Positions 42,464 through 52,956 of a stretch of 64,000 nt of DNA are shown here, piece by piece. Source of the DNA: Craspedostauros australis (Eukaryota; Bacillariophyta; Bacillariophyceae; Mastogloiales; Achnanthaceae); NCBI GenBank assembly GCA_026770025.1, contig JAMXDE010000014.1, positions 1,798,001 through 1,862,000 of the forward strand. Reading direction: 5' to 3'. The notes under the pieces are model-generated. The model was not told where the DNA came from. It searched no databases and was given only the letters and a program-made list of their open reading frames with translations. A program made the position numbers and the translations under genes. Each line of letters starts with the position of its first letter. The first letter of the stretch is position 1.

Positions 42464-43864
42464 ATGAACTTCCAAAAGGCCACTGCCTTCATCGTCACTG
42501 CCATCGCCATGGCCGCCCACGGCACCATGGCTGCGATTGGCGATGACTACATCGCCGCCGTCCCTGCCACCGTGTACGAGGCCGCCGATCTCTCTCCACA
42601 GAACATGGACTACGACAAGGTCAACAAGAAGTTCATCGCCCACGGAGGATGGTACAACAACCGCCTCATCCACTACTACAAGTTCCGCATCTTCGCTCCA
42701 GGCACCTACCCAGATCTCATCAAGGGACCACCAAACATGAGCCCATCTTCGGATGTCCCAATCCAGAAGGTCATGATGGCAACCACCACCGGAGACTTCA
42801 CTGGTGTTGTTGGAAAGCCAATCCTCGAGTTCCACACCAGCAATGGCAACTCTTACTCCGACTTCATGAACGTCAAGTTCGTCATGGTTGATGATACCTA
42901 TGTTGCAGACACCTTCAAGAGTGCCGGGGATGTCATCACCAGTGGCAATACCCTCAAGGAGACCGACATCATCATGAACTTCCCAGTCGTCCCAACTGGA
43001 TCCTCCCTCCAGAGCCCAGTGGACAAGGCTGCAACCGCCCCCATCAAGCCCATCACTGCCTTCTTCAAGGGACAGGAGGTTCAGACCTTCATCTTCGAAG
43101 TCAACGACCAGTCTGCATTTGACTACTTCAACCCTACCACTCGCGAGCAGCCAGATGATGCCGACTACGCCATCCCAGTCGTTACCACCTTCGCCAGCAA
43201 GACCGCCGTCACATCCATCCCACTGTGGCATGTGAACCAGTTCACCCGTGGCGTTTCGGCCGAGAAGGGCAACCAAGGTGGACCAAGTGATGCCGGCATG
43301 CGCAATCTGATCAACCTCGACCGCCCAGATGCGGGATACTCTCCCCTGTGGCAGCTGTTCTGGGTCACCGAGCTCCCAATCGACTACATGGCCGATCAGA
43401 TCTCCATCAACACCGAGCTTACCGCCGCCAACGGAGCAGCCTTCATCCCAACACCGATGTACGTGAACTGCCCAGATATTGGCCCAGTCGGCACCACCGA
43501 CAACGCAGACCGCCAAGAAACACACCAGCTGAAGCTCGATCTCGCCCAGGAATCCAACTTCGTGCTTGGATCTCATGCGGACTTGCTGTTGATGGCGGAT
43601 CTGGACGTGAAGATCACCACCGAAGATGGCACCAAGGTGGCCGAGGGAAAGACCAACATCATGGGAGCATACGAGATTGAGGTGAAGTCGTCCGACATCC
43701 CGGATGGCACCACCAAGCTCAAGGTCATGTACGGAACGAAGGACATCCGCACGCTCGAGGTTGAGGACACCTCCTCTGATGCATCCAGCATCGGTTCCAC
43801 CATCATGTCGCTCGGTATGGGCATGGGAATGGCAGCAACTTTGATGGCCGGTTTCATGGCATAA
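42464..43864 (+). CDS. Abundant-type secreted surface protein with GPI-like tail
   Basis: Single exon, 466 residues, ATG at 42464. Signal peptide MNFQKATAFIVTAIAMAAHG; possible cleavage before or after TMAAIG. The body is globular and Cys-poor, with conserved-looking segments DYDKVNKKFIAHGGWYNN, HYYKFRIFAPGTYP, IPLWHVNQFTRGV and PLWQLFWVTELP. The C-terminus is SDASSIGS followed by a hydrophobic Met/Gly/Ala tail (MSLGMGMGMAATLMAGFMA) typical of a GPI-attachment signal. Codon use is very biased, similar to EF-G, suggesting high expression. I do not recognise a characterised family. It lies between two paralogous secreted beta-helix-like genes, so a shared cell-surface setting is plausible. Confidence 0.85.
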   Translation: MNFQKATAFIVTAIAMAAHGTMAAIGDDYIAAVPATVYEAADLSPQNMDYDKVNKKFIAHGGWYNNRLIHYYKFRIFAPGTYPDLIKGPPNMSPSSDVPIQKVMMATTTGDFTGVVGKPILEFHTSNGNSYSDFMNVKFVMVDDTYVADTFKSAGDVITSGNTLKETDIIMNFPVVPTGSSLQSPVDKAATAPIKPITAFFKGQEVQTFIFEVNDQSAFDYFNPTTREQPDDADYAIPVVTTFASKTAVTSIPLWHVNQFTRGVSAEKGNQGGPSDAGMRNLINLDRPDAGYSPLWQLFWVTELPIDYMADQISINTELTAANGAAFIPTPMYVNCPDIGPVGTTDNADRQETHQLKLDLAQESNFVLGSHADLLLMADLDVKITTEDGTKVAEGKTNIMGAYEIEVKSSDIPDGTTKLKVMYGTKDIRTLEVEDTSSDASSIGSTIMSLGMGMGMAATLMAGFMA

Positions 43865-44953
43865 GAAGTGCTTACCTGCGATCCGTGCATGCGACGGGTG
43901 TCTCGATAGCAGCAGCAGAGAGATTTGGAGCACAAGATCACTGCTCGTTGCTGGATCACAGCTCTTTGCCGAGCGAAGGCATGGCGTTGATCGGGAAAAC
44001 CACCAAATGAGTCAGCAGATCTCCTTTGGCCATCGCCGAATACAAGTCCAAGCCCATCGATACAAATAACATAAACATACATAATAAGCATACCCACGTC
44101 GATTTGCGAAATTGGGACTGTCACAGCGGGATATCGCTATCGCTCCCTCCTATTGTACTCAGTCGAATAGCATTCGCAAGTGTGAGATCAAAGTTACACG
44201 ACGCAGAGAGCGTTGGGGCACCGTCAAGGTATCATGCAGCGATGGAATCCCAAGGTCCGCTAAAGTCCTGTGACACTGCGGAGACGGTGTTTTTGCTGTG
44301 AAGCTGTCCGCAGGTGCCAGTACAAGGGATTAATACACAAAGGAGGTACCGTGAAAGTACAACTGGGACAAATCTTTCGACGTATGTTCTCGGAGCGCGA
44401 AGCTGTGAATCCCATCGCCTTTAGATGCCGTCTCTGCGTCTTGTCTGAGTGTGCAGAGTATGAACGCATGTTTCTCCTTTCTTCGTTCGAGCACGCATGT
44501 CTACATGTATGTCTCCTTGTGTACCGTCTGCCTGCACGTCTATCTGTTTGTTTTGAACTACACAGCTTTTCAATCTCTGTTGCTCGCCGGCAGAACGCCA
44601 TCTTCGATTGCCATGCCATCACAACTACTCGTGCGTAGACACGAAGCTGCTCGGAGACGGGTGCTCTTGCCGATACGAACCCGTTGAACTGCTCCTATAC
44701 AGATATAACAGTTGAATGCTTACATAGAATGATTAAGAGTTATTGTTTGTATTTTCTGTGGGATATGCTCTTGCCTCGTTGCTGCCTGCGCTGTTTGTGT
44801 TGTGTTATGCACCATTTCCATGACAACACGCAGGATGTTTCACATCGATACTTGAGGTCGGGCGAGCAAGATCTGTGGCTGCTCCACTGCATGCAAGACT
44901 ATGCGGTGTTGCACAGCGGCGGTATAGTTGGCAGGTGTTCAAGACGTTCCATC
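43865..44953. other. Convergent intergenic region
   Basis: 1,089 bp between the secreted protein stop codon and the stop codon of beta-helix gene B. No gene or repeat seen; it must carry both 3' ends. Confidence 0.3.
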
Positions 44954-47431
44954 TTAGAGGAGAGCCTGCATCGCGGATGCGGCCGCAAGCATGATCATTG
45001 CTGCCTGTCCATATTGAAGCCGCACGACACCAGATTCGGTCGGAGCTGAAGTAGGGGTTGCGGTAGGGGCTGCGGTAGGGATTGCGGTCGGAGCTGAGGT
45101 AGGGATTGCAGTAGGGGCTGCGGTAGGGGTTGCGGTAGGGATTGCGGTCGGAGCTGAAGTAGGGGTTGCGGTCGGAGCTGAAGTAGGGGCTGCGGTGGGG
45201 ACTTCGGTAGCGACCACAACATCCGTAGGTGCCATAGACGCGATTGGGGATGGAGCGTCCGTGAATAGAACGTGATCGGTGCTGGGCATTTGACTTGGAG
45301 ACGACGTGACATCGACAAAAGTCCTGGGGCATGCTTGGGCCTCGAATGCATTTGCGAGGCATGCAACAGCTCCGGAGTTTTCAAAGGTCAGCATGGTTGG
45401 GCAACCACCGTGGGCCACCGAAGTCACATTTTGGACGAAGTTGTTCGACACTTCGACGACCGTTGGATTGGGGTTTGCGCCCTGCGAAGCCATGACCATA
45501 GCACCGACGAAGGCGCTGTCGATGAAGCATGAATTCTTGATGGTGAGTTTTGTGGCGCTCGACATAAATATCGCTTGCGAGCGGCACCCAGGGCAGGGAT
45601 TGGCAAGGTCAATGTCTGTGGTTGCGCCTTGAAAGATGCAACCGTCAAAGCTGACCTGCAACCCAAACTGCTCCGAGTATGCCTGGGCTTTGGTCCTGGA
45701 TGTGGCGACGATTGTGTTATCCTGCGATGACCGAGGCAAAGCAAAGGAGAGGATCGAGGAGAGCGAGGAATGACGTGAGGCATGACGTTTGCATGAGCCA
45801 TCGGTGCAGCACACAGCGATGAAGATTGTGGTCAGCGTAGGAGTGCATACGCGCTTGGCCTCGGGCTGCGCAAGAATTTTGCAAGTTTCGATCGCTGGTG
45901 GGGGGCGAGGCAACGGCCTTCATGTACATGGCAACGTTTGGATCCGATGGTACTTACGAGGAAGGTGCAGTTAACGAAAGAGAGAAAGGCTTCGGTCTCG
46001 AGCACGAAATTTCCGTTCTCCCTCCGGGCAGTTGCAAATACAACGGATTCTGTCACCATGTCCTTTAAACAGGCACCGCGGGTAGATGGAGGGATGCGCA
46101 TGGTAGGCAGATGTTGAGCCAGCAACATGCATCGACATATATAGAGAGACAGGCAGAAAGGAAGATGACATATCGGTATTGGTGAGATGCTTGATTGGAC
46201 GTCGTCTTTCATACGAGTACGCAGAGCGCATTGCAGTTTGCACTATGGGCGTGGCGTATTCCATGCAGGCGGGCGGGTGAACAGACACAGAGCAGAATAG
46301 AGTAGTGATGATGCTCCCATCAACATGTTGCTGACCAGAGCTACAGGAACGTAGATAGCAAAGTTGGCCACGCAAACAGGATGGACACACAAGTGGTTGC
46401 CTCATATTTGTTGTTTCAGCAAGCAATTCTGTCCCGACGCGTTTTGTGGTAGTGTAACTTACTCTGAAGATGCAGTCGATGAACGTGACGCGCCCTGTGA
46501 ACCTCATGCTCGAGGCAAGTAGACTGCCCCGGAACGTGAAGCCTTGGACCGTGATGGTTTCCATTTCTCCGAAGAAGACCGACTGAGCCTCGCCAAGGTC
46601 AAAGATGCAGTTGTTTTGGCTTGACCCATCTTCGCCGCAGAGGTAGTGAGCATTCGGGATGCCGAGGATTGGGGGCTGCAGGGTGAAGATTCCCAGAGAG
46701 TAGATGTACGTGTTGAGGGTCTGCACAGTGTTGGGGCAGAATACCCATCGCGAGTCTTCGCTCGCGTTGTGGTGGACCGATCTCGACGCGAAAAAGACAT
46801 CAATCGACCGTTCGAAGCACGGGCTGTCGGGCGTCAAGGGGGTCGAAGAGGGCTCAAAGGAAAACTCCGAAGCGTCGACTTCTTCGTCAAAAGGAGCGCA
46901 GAAGCACGGGTCCCTTGCAAGAAACTGATAGCGCAAACAATCATTGCTGTTGAGGAAGGTTCCAGCATCGCGGTGTCTCTCGGCGCAGCCGCGTGCGAGG
47001 ATGCCGTCGTAGTAGACGCCGTCTTTGTTCTTCATCTCCAATCCGGGGCAGCCTTCGCAGAAGGACGTGCATCCGCAAGCGTCTTCGTAGAACCTCGCGT
47101 CGGGGCCGAACTCGTAGGCAGTGCACTCCTCGTCGCTGAACGCCAGGGTCTCGTCGTAGAGAACCTCGCAGGACAAGGTCTCGTTCTTGTAGGCGAACGT
47201 GGCGTTCAGCTTTGTCGGCACCGGAGAAAGCGAGTTGCGGCAGAGGCTGCACGGGGGCGCTTCTTCGAGATTGCGGGTGGCACCGATGGCGTTGCTCATC
47301 TCTTCGCCCAGGCTTCCGTCCATGAAGGCCGGCGCCGCCAGAGACGGCACGAAGAGGCTGGCTGTCCAGAGCAGCATGAGCATTGCCATGGGGCAAGAGC
47401 GTCGCATGGGTTGGGCTTTGAATGGCGCCAT
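44954..47431 (-). CDS. Secreted beta-helix-like surface protein B with PT-rich linker and GPI-like tail
   Basis: Three exons: 47431-46463 (323 codons), 46017-45958 (20 codons) and 45721-44954; all phase 0 with GTAAGT donors; 598 residues. Signal peptide MAMLMLLWTASLFVPSLAAP lies after a short basic N-terminus. A Cys-rich region with paired CxxC motifs (CSLC, CGCTSFCEGC) follows. Then comes the core shared with gene A: WVFCPNTVQTL, CGEDGSSQNNCIFDLG, VQGFTFRG, FIDCIFR, FVNCTF, FDGCIFQ and IKNSCFIDSAF. The C-terminal 90 residues are a PT/PS-rich tandem linker and a hydrophobic tail (QAAMIMLAAASAMQALL) suited to GPI attachment. Gene B lacks the third intron of gene A. Probably a cell-wall or surface protein; no enzyme motif is seen. 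Confidence 0.72.
45046..45210 (-). repeat. Coding minisatellite for (S/T)APTAxPT linker
   Basis: About nine 18-bp units with the coding-strand core GCTCCGACCGCAATCCCTAC and close variants encode alternating SAPTA, IPTA and TPTA. It lies in the last exon of gene B. Such PT-rich linkers are common in stramenopile surface proteins. Confidence 0.8.
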
Positions 47432-48405
47432 CGTTGTCGTCTTGTTTGCGTCTGTGCTTTCGTTTGGCTTGGCTTGGTTTGGTTTGGCTTGATTTGATTG
47501 AATTCCACTCAGCTCGGCTCAGCCCAGCTCGACTCGAGTTCAATTGGATTGGATTGGATTGGATTTGTGAAATGAGCTCAACAGTCGTCAACGATTGTGG
47601 CGACGTCGATCTGTCAGCCTCTTCGTGGTTTGGCACTGTTTGTGAAAGTCTGCTCGAAATGGTGCTATTGCTGTGGATGATGAAAGCGCAACTGAATGGG
47701 TACGACCATGACATCTTGCCCCCTTGATTTTGGATGCCAAGGAAAGAGACAAGATCTTTGCCATCGGCAACTTCCAGACGCGCATTCGTGTCAGCACTGC
47801 TGCGCTTCTGTCACGATCGGCGCCGCACCTTGTCTGTTCTGCAGAGTTTGGATCTGTTCTGTTGCTGTCGTTGTTGGCCATCTGTCTCCCCTTGTTGTTG
47901 GCGCGACTCATCTTCCTTGGGGAGGCTGGAGGTGTATCCGACACAACAGACCTCCAATCTTGTGCCGAACATGCCACTCCACCTGGAGGAAGAAGAGAGG
48001 ACAGCGCCAAGGCTTCGATCTATTTCAGTTGCGGCAAGATTTGATGGCATCCTTCGCCGCGGCAAGTTTCCCAAATTGGTGACCAAGACCTCGTTTTGTG
48101 ACGTCATGCGAGTGTTCAGTCGTGAACACTTGAGTCGTGGAAGCCTCGCAAGTCGCCACGACGGAGGAGAGAGATCACGACGACAACAACAGCCATGACG
48201 AAGATCCTCACACATCCCCATCCGCATCCGGACACCGGCAGAAGGTAGTAGAGCACTGTACTGTACTGCAATACTACACGATACTCTATACACCTGTGCA
48301 AACACTCCTGCAGCGCTCGCAGGCGTTCAGACTCAGACTTGTACGTTATCTACCAATCGCACTCCCGCTGTCGCTCAAACTGGAGCTTTGCAGATCCACG
48401 CGGCG
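47432..48405. other. Divergent intergenic region
   Basis: 974 bp with promoters for gene B and the acidic protein gene. GGTTTGGCTTGG-like short repeats occur at 47461-47560. An acceptor-like TTTGCAG just before the acidic gene (48385-48391) could belong to a 5' UTR intron, since the upstream in-frame sequence has no ATG. Confidence 0.35.
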
Positions 48406-49062
48406 ATGATGACATTCGGCAACGAAAGCGACGATGACAACAGCAGCCTGAACCAAAGCGATGGCAACGACCATTCTGTGAACGAAGATACCGGCGGCAA
48501 AACCTTCGTTGTTCCAGCTGCCAACCAGGCGGACGGTGAAACGGATACGGAGGATGAGGACATGGGAGGTGATCAGGATTACGCTGGTGACAACGGTGCC
48601 GTTGACGCGTATGGCCACAGCGGCTTCGGTGGGCCCAGCGGCGGCTTTCGCATGAAGTTGGGCATGTACGGGAGCGATTCGGATGACGACGACGATGACG
48701 ATAACAATGATGATGGTGGCAACGGCGGTGGTGGAAGTGATGAAAAGAGTGATGGCAATGACAATAACGAGCATGATAGCGATGTTGATGGCGGAGATGG
48801 TGGCGACGAGGAGCCCATGGAAGCCGACGATCAGGAACTGACCAGGATCAAGCTGGAGTGTTCAGCGATGCTGGCGCTGTTGAAGAAATTGGAACGAGAA
48901 GAGCGCAACCTCGCGACGGAGGTGGAGATCCTTGCGAGGGAAGCAGTTCGCTGCGGTTTCGTCCGTGGCGCCGTCGAAGCGCCAGCTCCGAAAAGGCGGA
49001 AGAGCTCCGCCGGAAAAAAGAAGCCGGAGGCACCCACGAAAGCAAGGCAGAAGAAGGACTGA
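48406..49062 (+). CDS. Acidic protein with helical segment and basic nuclear tail
   Basis: Single coding exon, 218 residues, first ATG at 48406 (MMTFGNESDDD). Residues 1-145 are Asp/Asn/Gly-rich and disordered with an Asp run. Residues 148-192 form a predicted amphipathic helix or coiled coil (ELTRIKLECSAMLALLKKLE, then EREERNLATEVEILAREA). The tail is strongly basic (PKRRKSSAGKKKPE...RQKK) and fits a nuclear localisation signal. I recognise no family. The acidic/coiled-coil/basic order would fit a nuclear histone-binding or transcription-associated factor, but this is only a guess. Its 3' end converges on the Tic20-like gene with 289 bp between. Confidence 0.65.
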   Translation: MMTFGNESDDDNSSLNQSDGNDHSVNEDTGGKTFVVPAANQADGETDTEDEDMGGDQDYAGDNGAVDAYGHSGFGGPSGGFRMKLGMYGSDSDDDDDDDNNDDGGNGGGGSDEKSDGNDNNEHDSDVDGGDGGDEEPMEADDQELTRIKLECSAMLALLKKLEREERNLATEVEILAREAVRCGFVRGAVEAPAPKRRKSSAGKKKPEAPTKARQKKD

Positions 49063-49351
49063 GATGGCGGAGGGATGGGGCACGTATAGTAGACAGGGAG
49101 GTAGATAGGCGAGCAGATCGATGATTTGATGGTTGGAGTGGTTGAGTTCGTTATGCTATGACGGCCGCGGATTCATTTCTACCGACATGGAAACGGAATT
49201 AATAGAGAGAGATAATACGTCGAATGTCAGAGTAGACAGGAGCGTAATCACTCGTACATACTGGCACCAGTACTCGCCGTATCTTCAGGTTCCTCTCATG
49301 CGCACTTGTATGAATTTGATGCGTCTTCACCTCGCAAGGTCACCATGTCAC

Positions 49352-50110
49352 CTACATTGGGCCCACAAGATTCTCAGCATAGTTGCTGATGAAGGGGATT
49401 TGATTTGGCTTCTTCCCCTGCAGGTTGCTGTACACGCAGTACACTATCGCTGCCATGTAGGTGTACCACATGAAGTTGCTGCATGGTTCCGCCAAGTAAC
49501 GCGGAATGTCGCTGGCCTGGAATCCTTCACCGAAAATGGCTGGAAGCAGCAGTGCTATATCCAACGCTGCCGCCTGCTGCGCACTGAACCGCACGCCGCG
49601 GCTCATGTCCATGTTGCCTCGCGTTCCCAAAGTGAGGGCAACGAAGAAGATGAAACTGAGGAACGGGATGCCGTCGAAGATGTTCACCAGCGGCTGCAAC
49701 AAAAGCTCGTGCAGGAAGCCCAGCGGAATGGGGATGCGTTCGTAGATATAATTTCCGAAGACGTCTCCATCGATCAACGGCAGCAAGTACGGCACGCACG
49801 CCTTGATCCGGTCAGGTCCCTCTAGATCGTCGTCGGAGCTCCACATGCCGTTGTAAAGCCGCGATGTCGCAGGCGGCGTTGGTGTTGACGTGAATGCCGG
49901 CATCCTTCCAGAGCCACATGGCAGCTGCTCGGCGATGCGGCATGATCGATGATTGCGGGCGTTCTGGATATCGGTTCCAGGATGCATGCGCGCGGATCTC
50001 GGTCGCAGCGATGGCTGGAATGCGACGGTGCTCGAGATGAGCAGCACGACGACCAACAGCATGCCCAAGTGGCGCCGTCGCTGCATCATCACTTGGCTGG
50101 CGTTTGACAT
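49352..50110 (-). CDS. TIC20: Tic20-like plastid inner-envelope translocon protein
   Basis: Single exon, 252 residues, ATG at 50110. A signal peptide (MLLVVVLLISSTVA) ends at the plastid junction VA-FQP and is followed by an Arg/Pro-rich transit stretch. The mature region has four predicted membrane helices and the Tic20 pattern. It opens with PYLLPLIDGDVFGNYIYE, then HELLLQPLVNIFDGIPFLSF, GVRFSAQQAAALDIALLLP, and a last helix before QIPFISNYAENLV. The RFSAQQAAALDIALLLP stretch corresponds to the RFNxMQAxLLDIAL core of Tic20/Ycf60. Tic20 forms part of the protein-conducting channel of the innermost plastid membrane. It diverges from the CENP-X gene. Confidence 0.86.
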   Translation of the reverse strand: MSNASQVMMQRRRHLGMLLVVVLLISSTVAFQPSLRPRSARMHPGTDIQNARNHRSCRIAEQLPCGSGRMPAFTSTPTPPATSRLYNGMWSSDDDLEGPDRIKACVPYLLPLIDGDVFGNYIYERIPIPLGFLHELLLQPLVNIFDGIPFLSFIFFVALTLGTRGNMDMSRGVRFSAQQAAALDIALLLPAIFGEGFQASDIPRYLAEPCSNFMWYTYMAAIVYCVYSNLQGKKPNQIPFISNYAENLVGPM

Positions 50111-50674
50111 GTTATGTTCCTTCAAGGACGACTTCTCTTGATGTATTGGGACCCAAGTCTCTGCATCAAGTCTTCCGGGAGCAGAGGGTTGCACTTGCGC
50201 TCTGCTTTTGCAACTGCTCCAAACCGAAATCGCTTTGGTGTGGTTACACCTCTTTGTTGCCGAAGTGCTTCGAGTGCAATGGTCGATTGATCATCTAGGT
50301 TGCGGACGGCGGTTGACGAAGATCGTGTTACCACCACCAACGAAGAAGGGAGAACACTTCAGATCTTCCTTGAAGTGGAATGGAATGAACCGATCTCCAT
50401 CAAGGGACACTCTAATTGTTGTCTCTTGTTGGCACGTTGAAATAGTTTGCAGACCTCTTAGAATATCCTTCCGGACCTCGTGGAGTGAACTTTCGAACAA
50501 GACAAGCAACAACACGAAAAATGGAACGACCATGATGGTCGCGAATGTTGCTTTCGTCCTCATCACAAAAAACAACACGGCATGGCACGAGCACCTGGCC
50601 CAGACACCCTCCACAACTGATCACTCGCCTCCATTCAACGCTGTCCAAATCCATCCTGCTCCTGCTGCACCACC
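50111..50674. other. Divergent promoter region
   Basis: 564 bp between the Tic20-like and CENP-X genes. No gene or repeat seen; probably a shared bidirectional promoter. Confidence 0.35.
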
Positions 50675-51315
50675 ATGACATCGGCAAGACGCAGCATCCT
50701 CAGCGGTGATGGATCCCCCAAATCATTGTCACTGTCGGCAACGCCAGATGAAGGACAGTCGTTGCCATCGGATTTGGTCAAGGAACTGATCCTGCTGCAT
50801 CACTGCGGCGATGGCACGCAGGATGGGACAGCAGCTGGCGGCACGACGAAGCGCATTCCTGCGGAGACGGCCAAGGCAGCGGCAGAACTGCTGCGGTTAT
50901 TTGTGTTGGAGGCGAGATCGCGGGCGACCACCGAGGTGAGAAGAGACCGTGTGTGGTTGCATGGTTGCATGGCAATGGATACGTGTGCAACTTCACTCCT
51001 TCCTCTGGTCTACGCCAGAGAGAGAGAGAGAGAGCCCACCTCATGTTTCAACTACCATGCCTTGGTGGTACTCCACAATCGCTCACTCCGCTCTACACAA
51101 TCGCCTACTCCATGGTGTTGCCACACTTCTCTTGTAATACTCTGTATCATGTTCGTATAATGCATGCTGGTGTGGAACAGGCGGAATGTGATCAGGAAGG
51201 AAATCTGAGCCAGTACAACAAGGGCCTTGAGGATGGTGCTGGCTCGAGCGAAGTGGCCATACGAGCAGAGCACATCACGAAGATTGCAGCGGAGTTGTTG
51301 ATGGACTTTTCGTAG
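50675..51315 (+). CDS. CENPX: Centromere/Fanconi histone-fold protein CENP-X (MHF2)
   Basis: Two exons: 50675-50935 (87 codons) and 51181-51315 (44 codons plus stop); phase 0; donor GTGAGA; 131 residues. The single histone fold matches CENP-X: SDLVKELILLHH (helix 1), IPAETAKAAAELLRLFVLEA (helix 2), then across the intron EVAIRAEHITKIAAELLMDF (final helix). The LLMDF end is the hallmark of the family. Together with CENP-S it forms a histone-like tetramer that binds branched DNA with FANCM and is part of the kinetochore CENP-T-W-S-X complex. The protein is longer than the 81-residue human form because of a Ser-rich N-terminus and a loop between helices. The intron carries an AG run. Confidence 0.85.
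51017..51034. repeat. AG microsatellite in CENP-X intron
   Basis: Nine AG units within the intron, not near the acceptor. Confidence 0.7.
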
Positions 51316-51421
51316 TGATCTAGTATGGAGTTTTATGGTGGAGAGCACGAGTGTTCCAAAGTGTATGGTACTTGCGAGCACAAGACCGGTGCAAGAGCAC
51401 ACAATTCTCGAGAGTTCTGTA

Positions 51422-52956
51422 CTACCGAACCAGCTGCGCAGAACCTGCGGTGTTCCTGGAATGCAAGAACTGATCAAGCACGCCCATGAGCGTCACGACT
51501 CCGCCCACGACAGCGCAAACGGAGGTGAAGAAGTGGACCCATCCTCTTTGGTACTCTTCAACGATCTCCACGTGCAACGGCGATATCTCGTAGAAGAAGA
51601 AGACCCCCGGCAGGCCTCGGCCACCACCGGGGTTCACATGACGCAGATGCTCCGTGACGCTGAACTGGTTGGTCTGGATGGTTGTACCATTGAGGAACAC
51701 ATACTTCGTAGGCACCACCTGTGCACGATATCCATTCCATTCCAATACAGTACAATCCAGTGAGATGTACGCCCATGTAACATCATGAACACCATCGTGA
51801 AGAAGAAGAGAAATAATAGAGAAGCACAAGTTAGAGTTTGGCTCTGATTCATCACTCGTAGCTTGTTTATGTATCGCTTGGCGAGCGCATTAATACTCAT
51901 ACTCGCAAACTCATTCGCTTTCACATTCACATTCACAGCTGTCACCACGAAAGGAAAGGCAGAACAATCACACACACATATGCACAAACGAACGCACAAA
52001 CGAAATGCACGTACCTGGAAGTAGTATTGGTACATCCCGTAGGCATCCACGATCGTTCTCCACTCTCCGTCAAGTTGGCGTTCATGCCCTGGGAATTCGT
52101 CTCCGAACTTGATGGTGTGGATGGAATGGGACACGTTCCACTGCTCGAAGGTCTTCATGAGGACATCGAACACGGACAGCTGACCTTGCTCATCATGATC
52201 GAGAGAATCGAGGGACCGTCCCGGAGCGAGATGGAAGTTGCCGCCTCCCGAACTCAGGGCGATGACGCCATGCACGTTGCAACCTTCATCGTCGGCCTCG
52301 TTGACCTGGCTCTCCTGCTTGCACTGCTCGATGGAGCTGGGATCGTCCAGGTGCCAACCCTTGCGCTTGTAGGCGCGTTTGACATCCTCGCAGGTATCGC
52401 AGCATTCGTGCTCGTCGCCGGCACCGTAGCAGCTGCCGCATTCCGTTTCCTTCGGTGGCAGCGTCGCCTCCGCAGACGCATTCGCTTTCGCAGACACTGT
52501 CGTCGCGTTGATTCCCTTCTTCTCCAGCTCCGCCATGAGATGCTTCTCATCCCGCAACGTGCTGCCGATCTCCAACCTCGACCGATCGCCGACCATCTGA
52601 ATGTCGCCATCCTCCGTCATCTTGACGCGGTGCTTCCAGATGTGATGCTGCTTGTCGAGATGGAAGGACTGCGGTTGGCCCGTCGGGTCATTGGCATCCA
52701 CATTGAGCAGGCTGCACGGCACCTTGGGCAGGGAGATGTCGAACTCGACATCCAGCCCCGTGGAGGATGTGGAATTGACATGGACGCGTTCTCTGGTGAC
52801 CGTCTGGAAGTTGTACTGCAGCTCCGTTGCGACGAGGTACACAATCGCGAGCACCGTGACCAGGGACAGCACGCCTCCGCTCACTGTGTAGACGCGGAAC
52901 TCGCTCGATACGGAGCTGTGTCCATCGATGTTGCGCAAGCGATCTGCGACGCCCAT
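51422..52956 (-). CDS. ERGIC3: ER-Golgi cargo receptor ERGIC3 / Erv46
   Basis: Two exons: 52956-52015 (314 codons) and 51718-51422 (98 codons plus stop); phase 0; GTACGT donor; 412 residues. The N-terminus has the family's first membrane helix after LRNIDGHSSVSSEFRV (GGVLSLVTVLAIVYLVATEL). The lumenal domain has DVEFDISLPKVPCSLLNVDA, CGSCYGAG, CCDTCEDVKRAYKRKGWHL, GCNVHGV and GGGNFHLAPG. After the intron come NQFSVTEH, LPGVFFFYEISPL and the second membrane helix (FFTSVCAVVGGVVTLMGVLD). Erv46 pairs with Erv41 and retrieves escaped ER proteins in COPI and COPII vesicles. No obvious KKxx is left at the C-terminus (GSAQLVR). Only 106 bp separate its stop from that of CENP-X. Confidence 0.93.

Noticed and set aside
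42332..43933. A 533-codon minus-strand frame over the secreted protein gene
   Set aside because: Antisense shadow of a strongly codon-biased gene; low-complexity Gly/Val/Asp composition and no family match.
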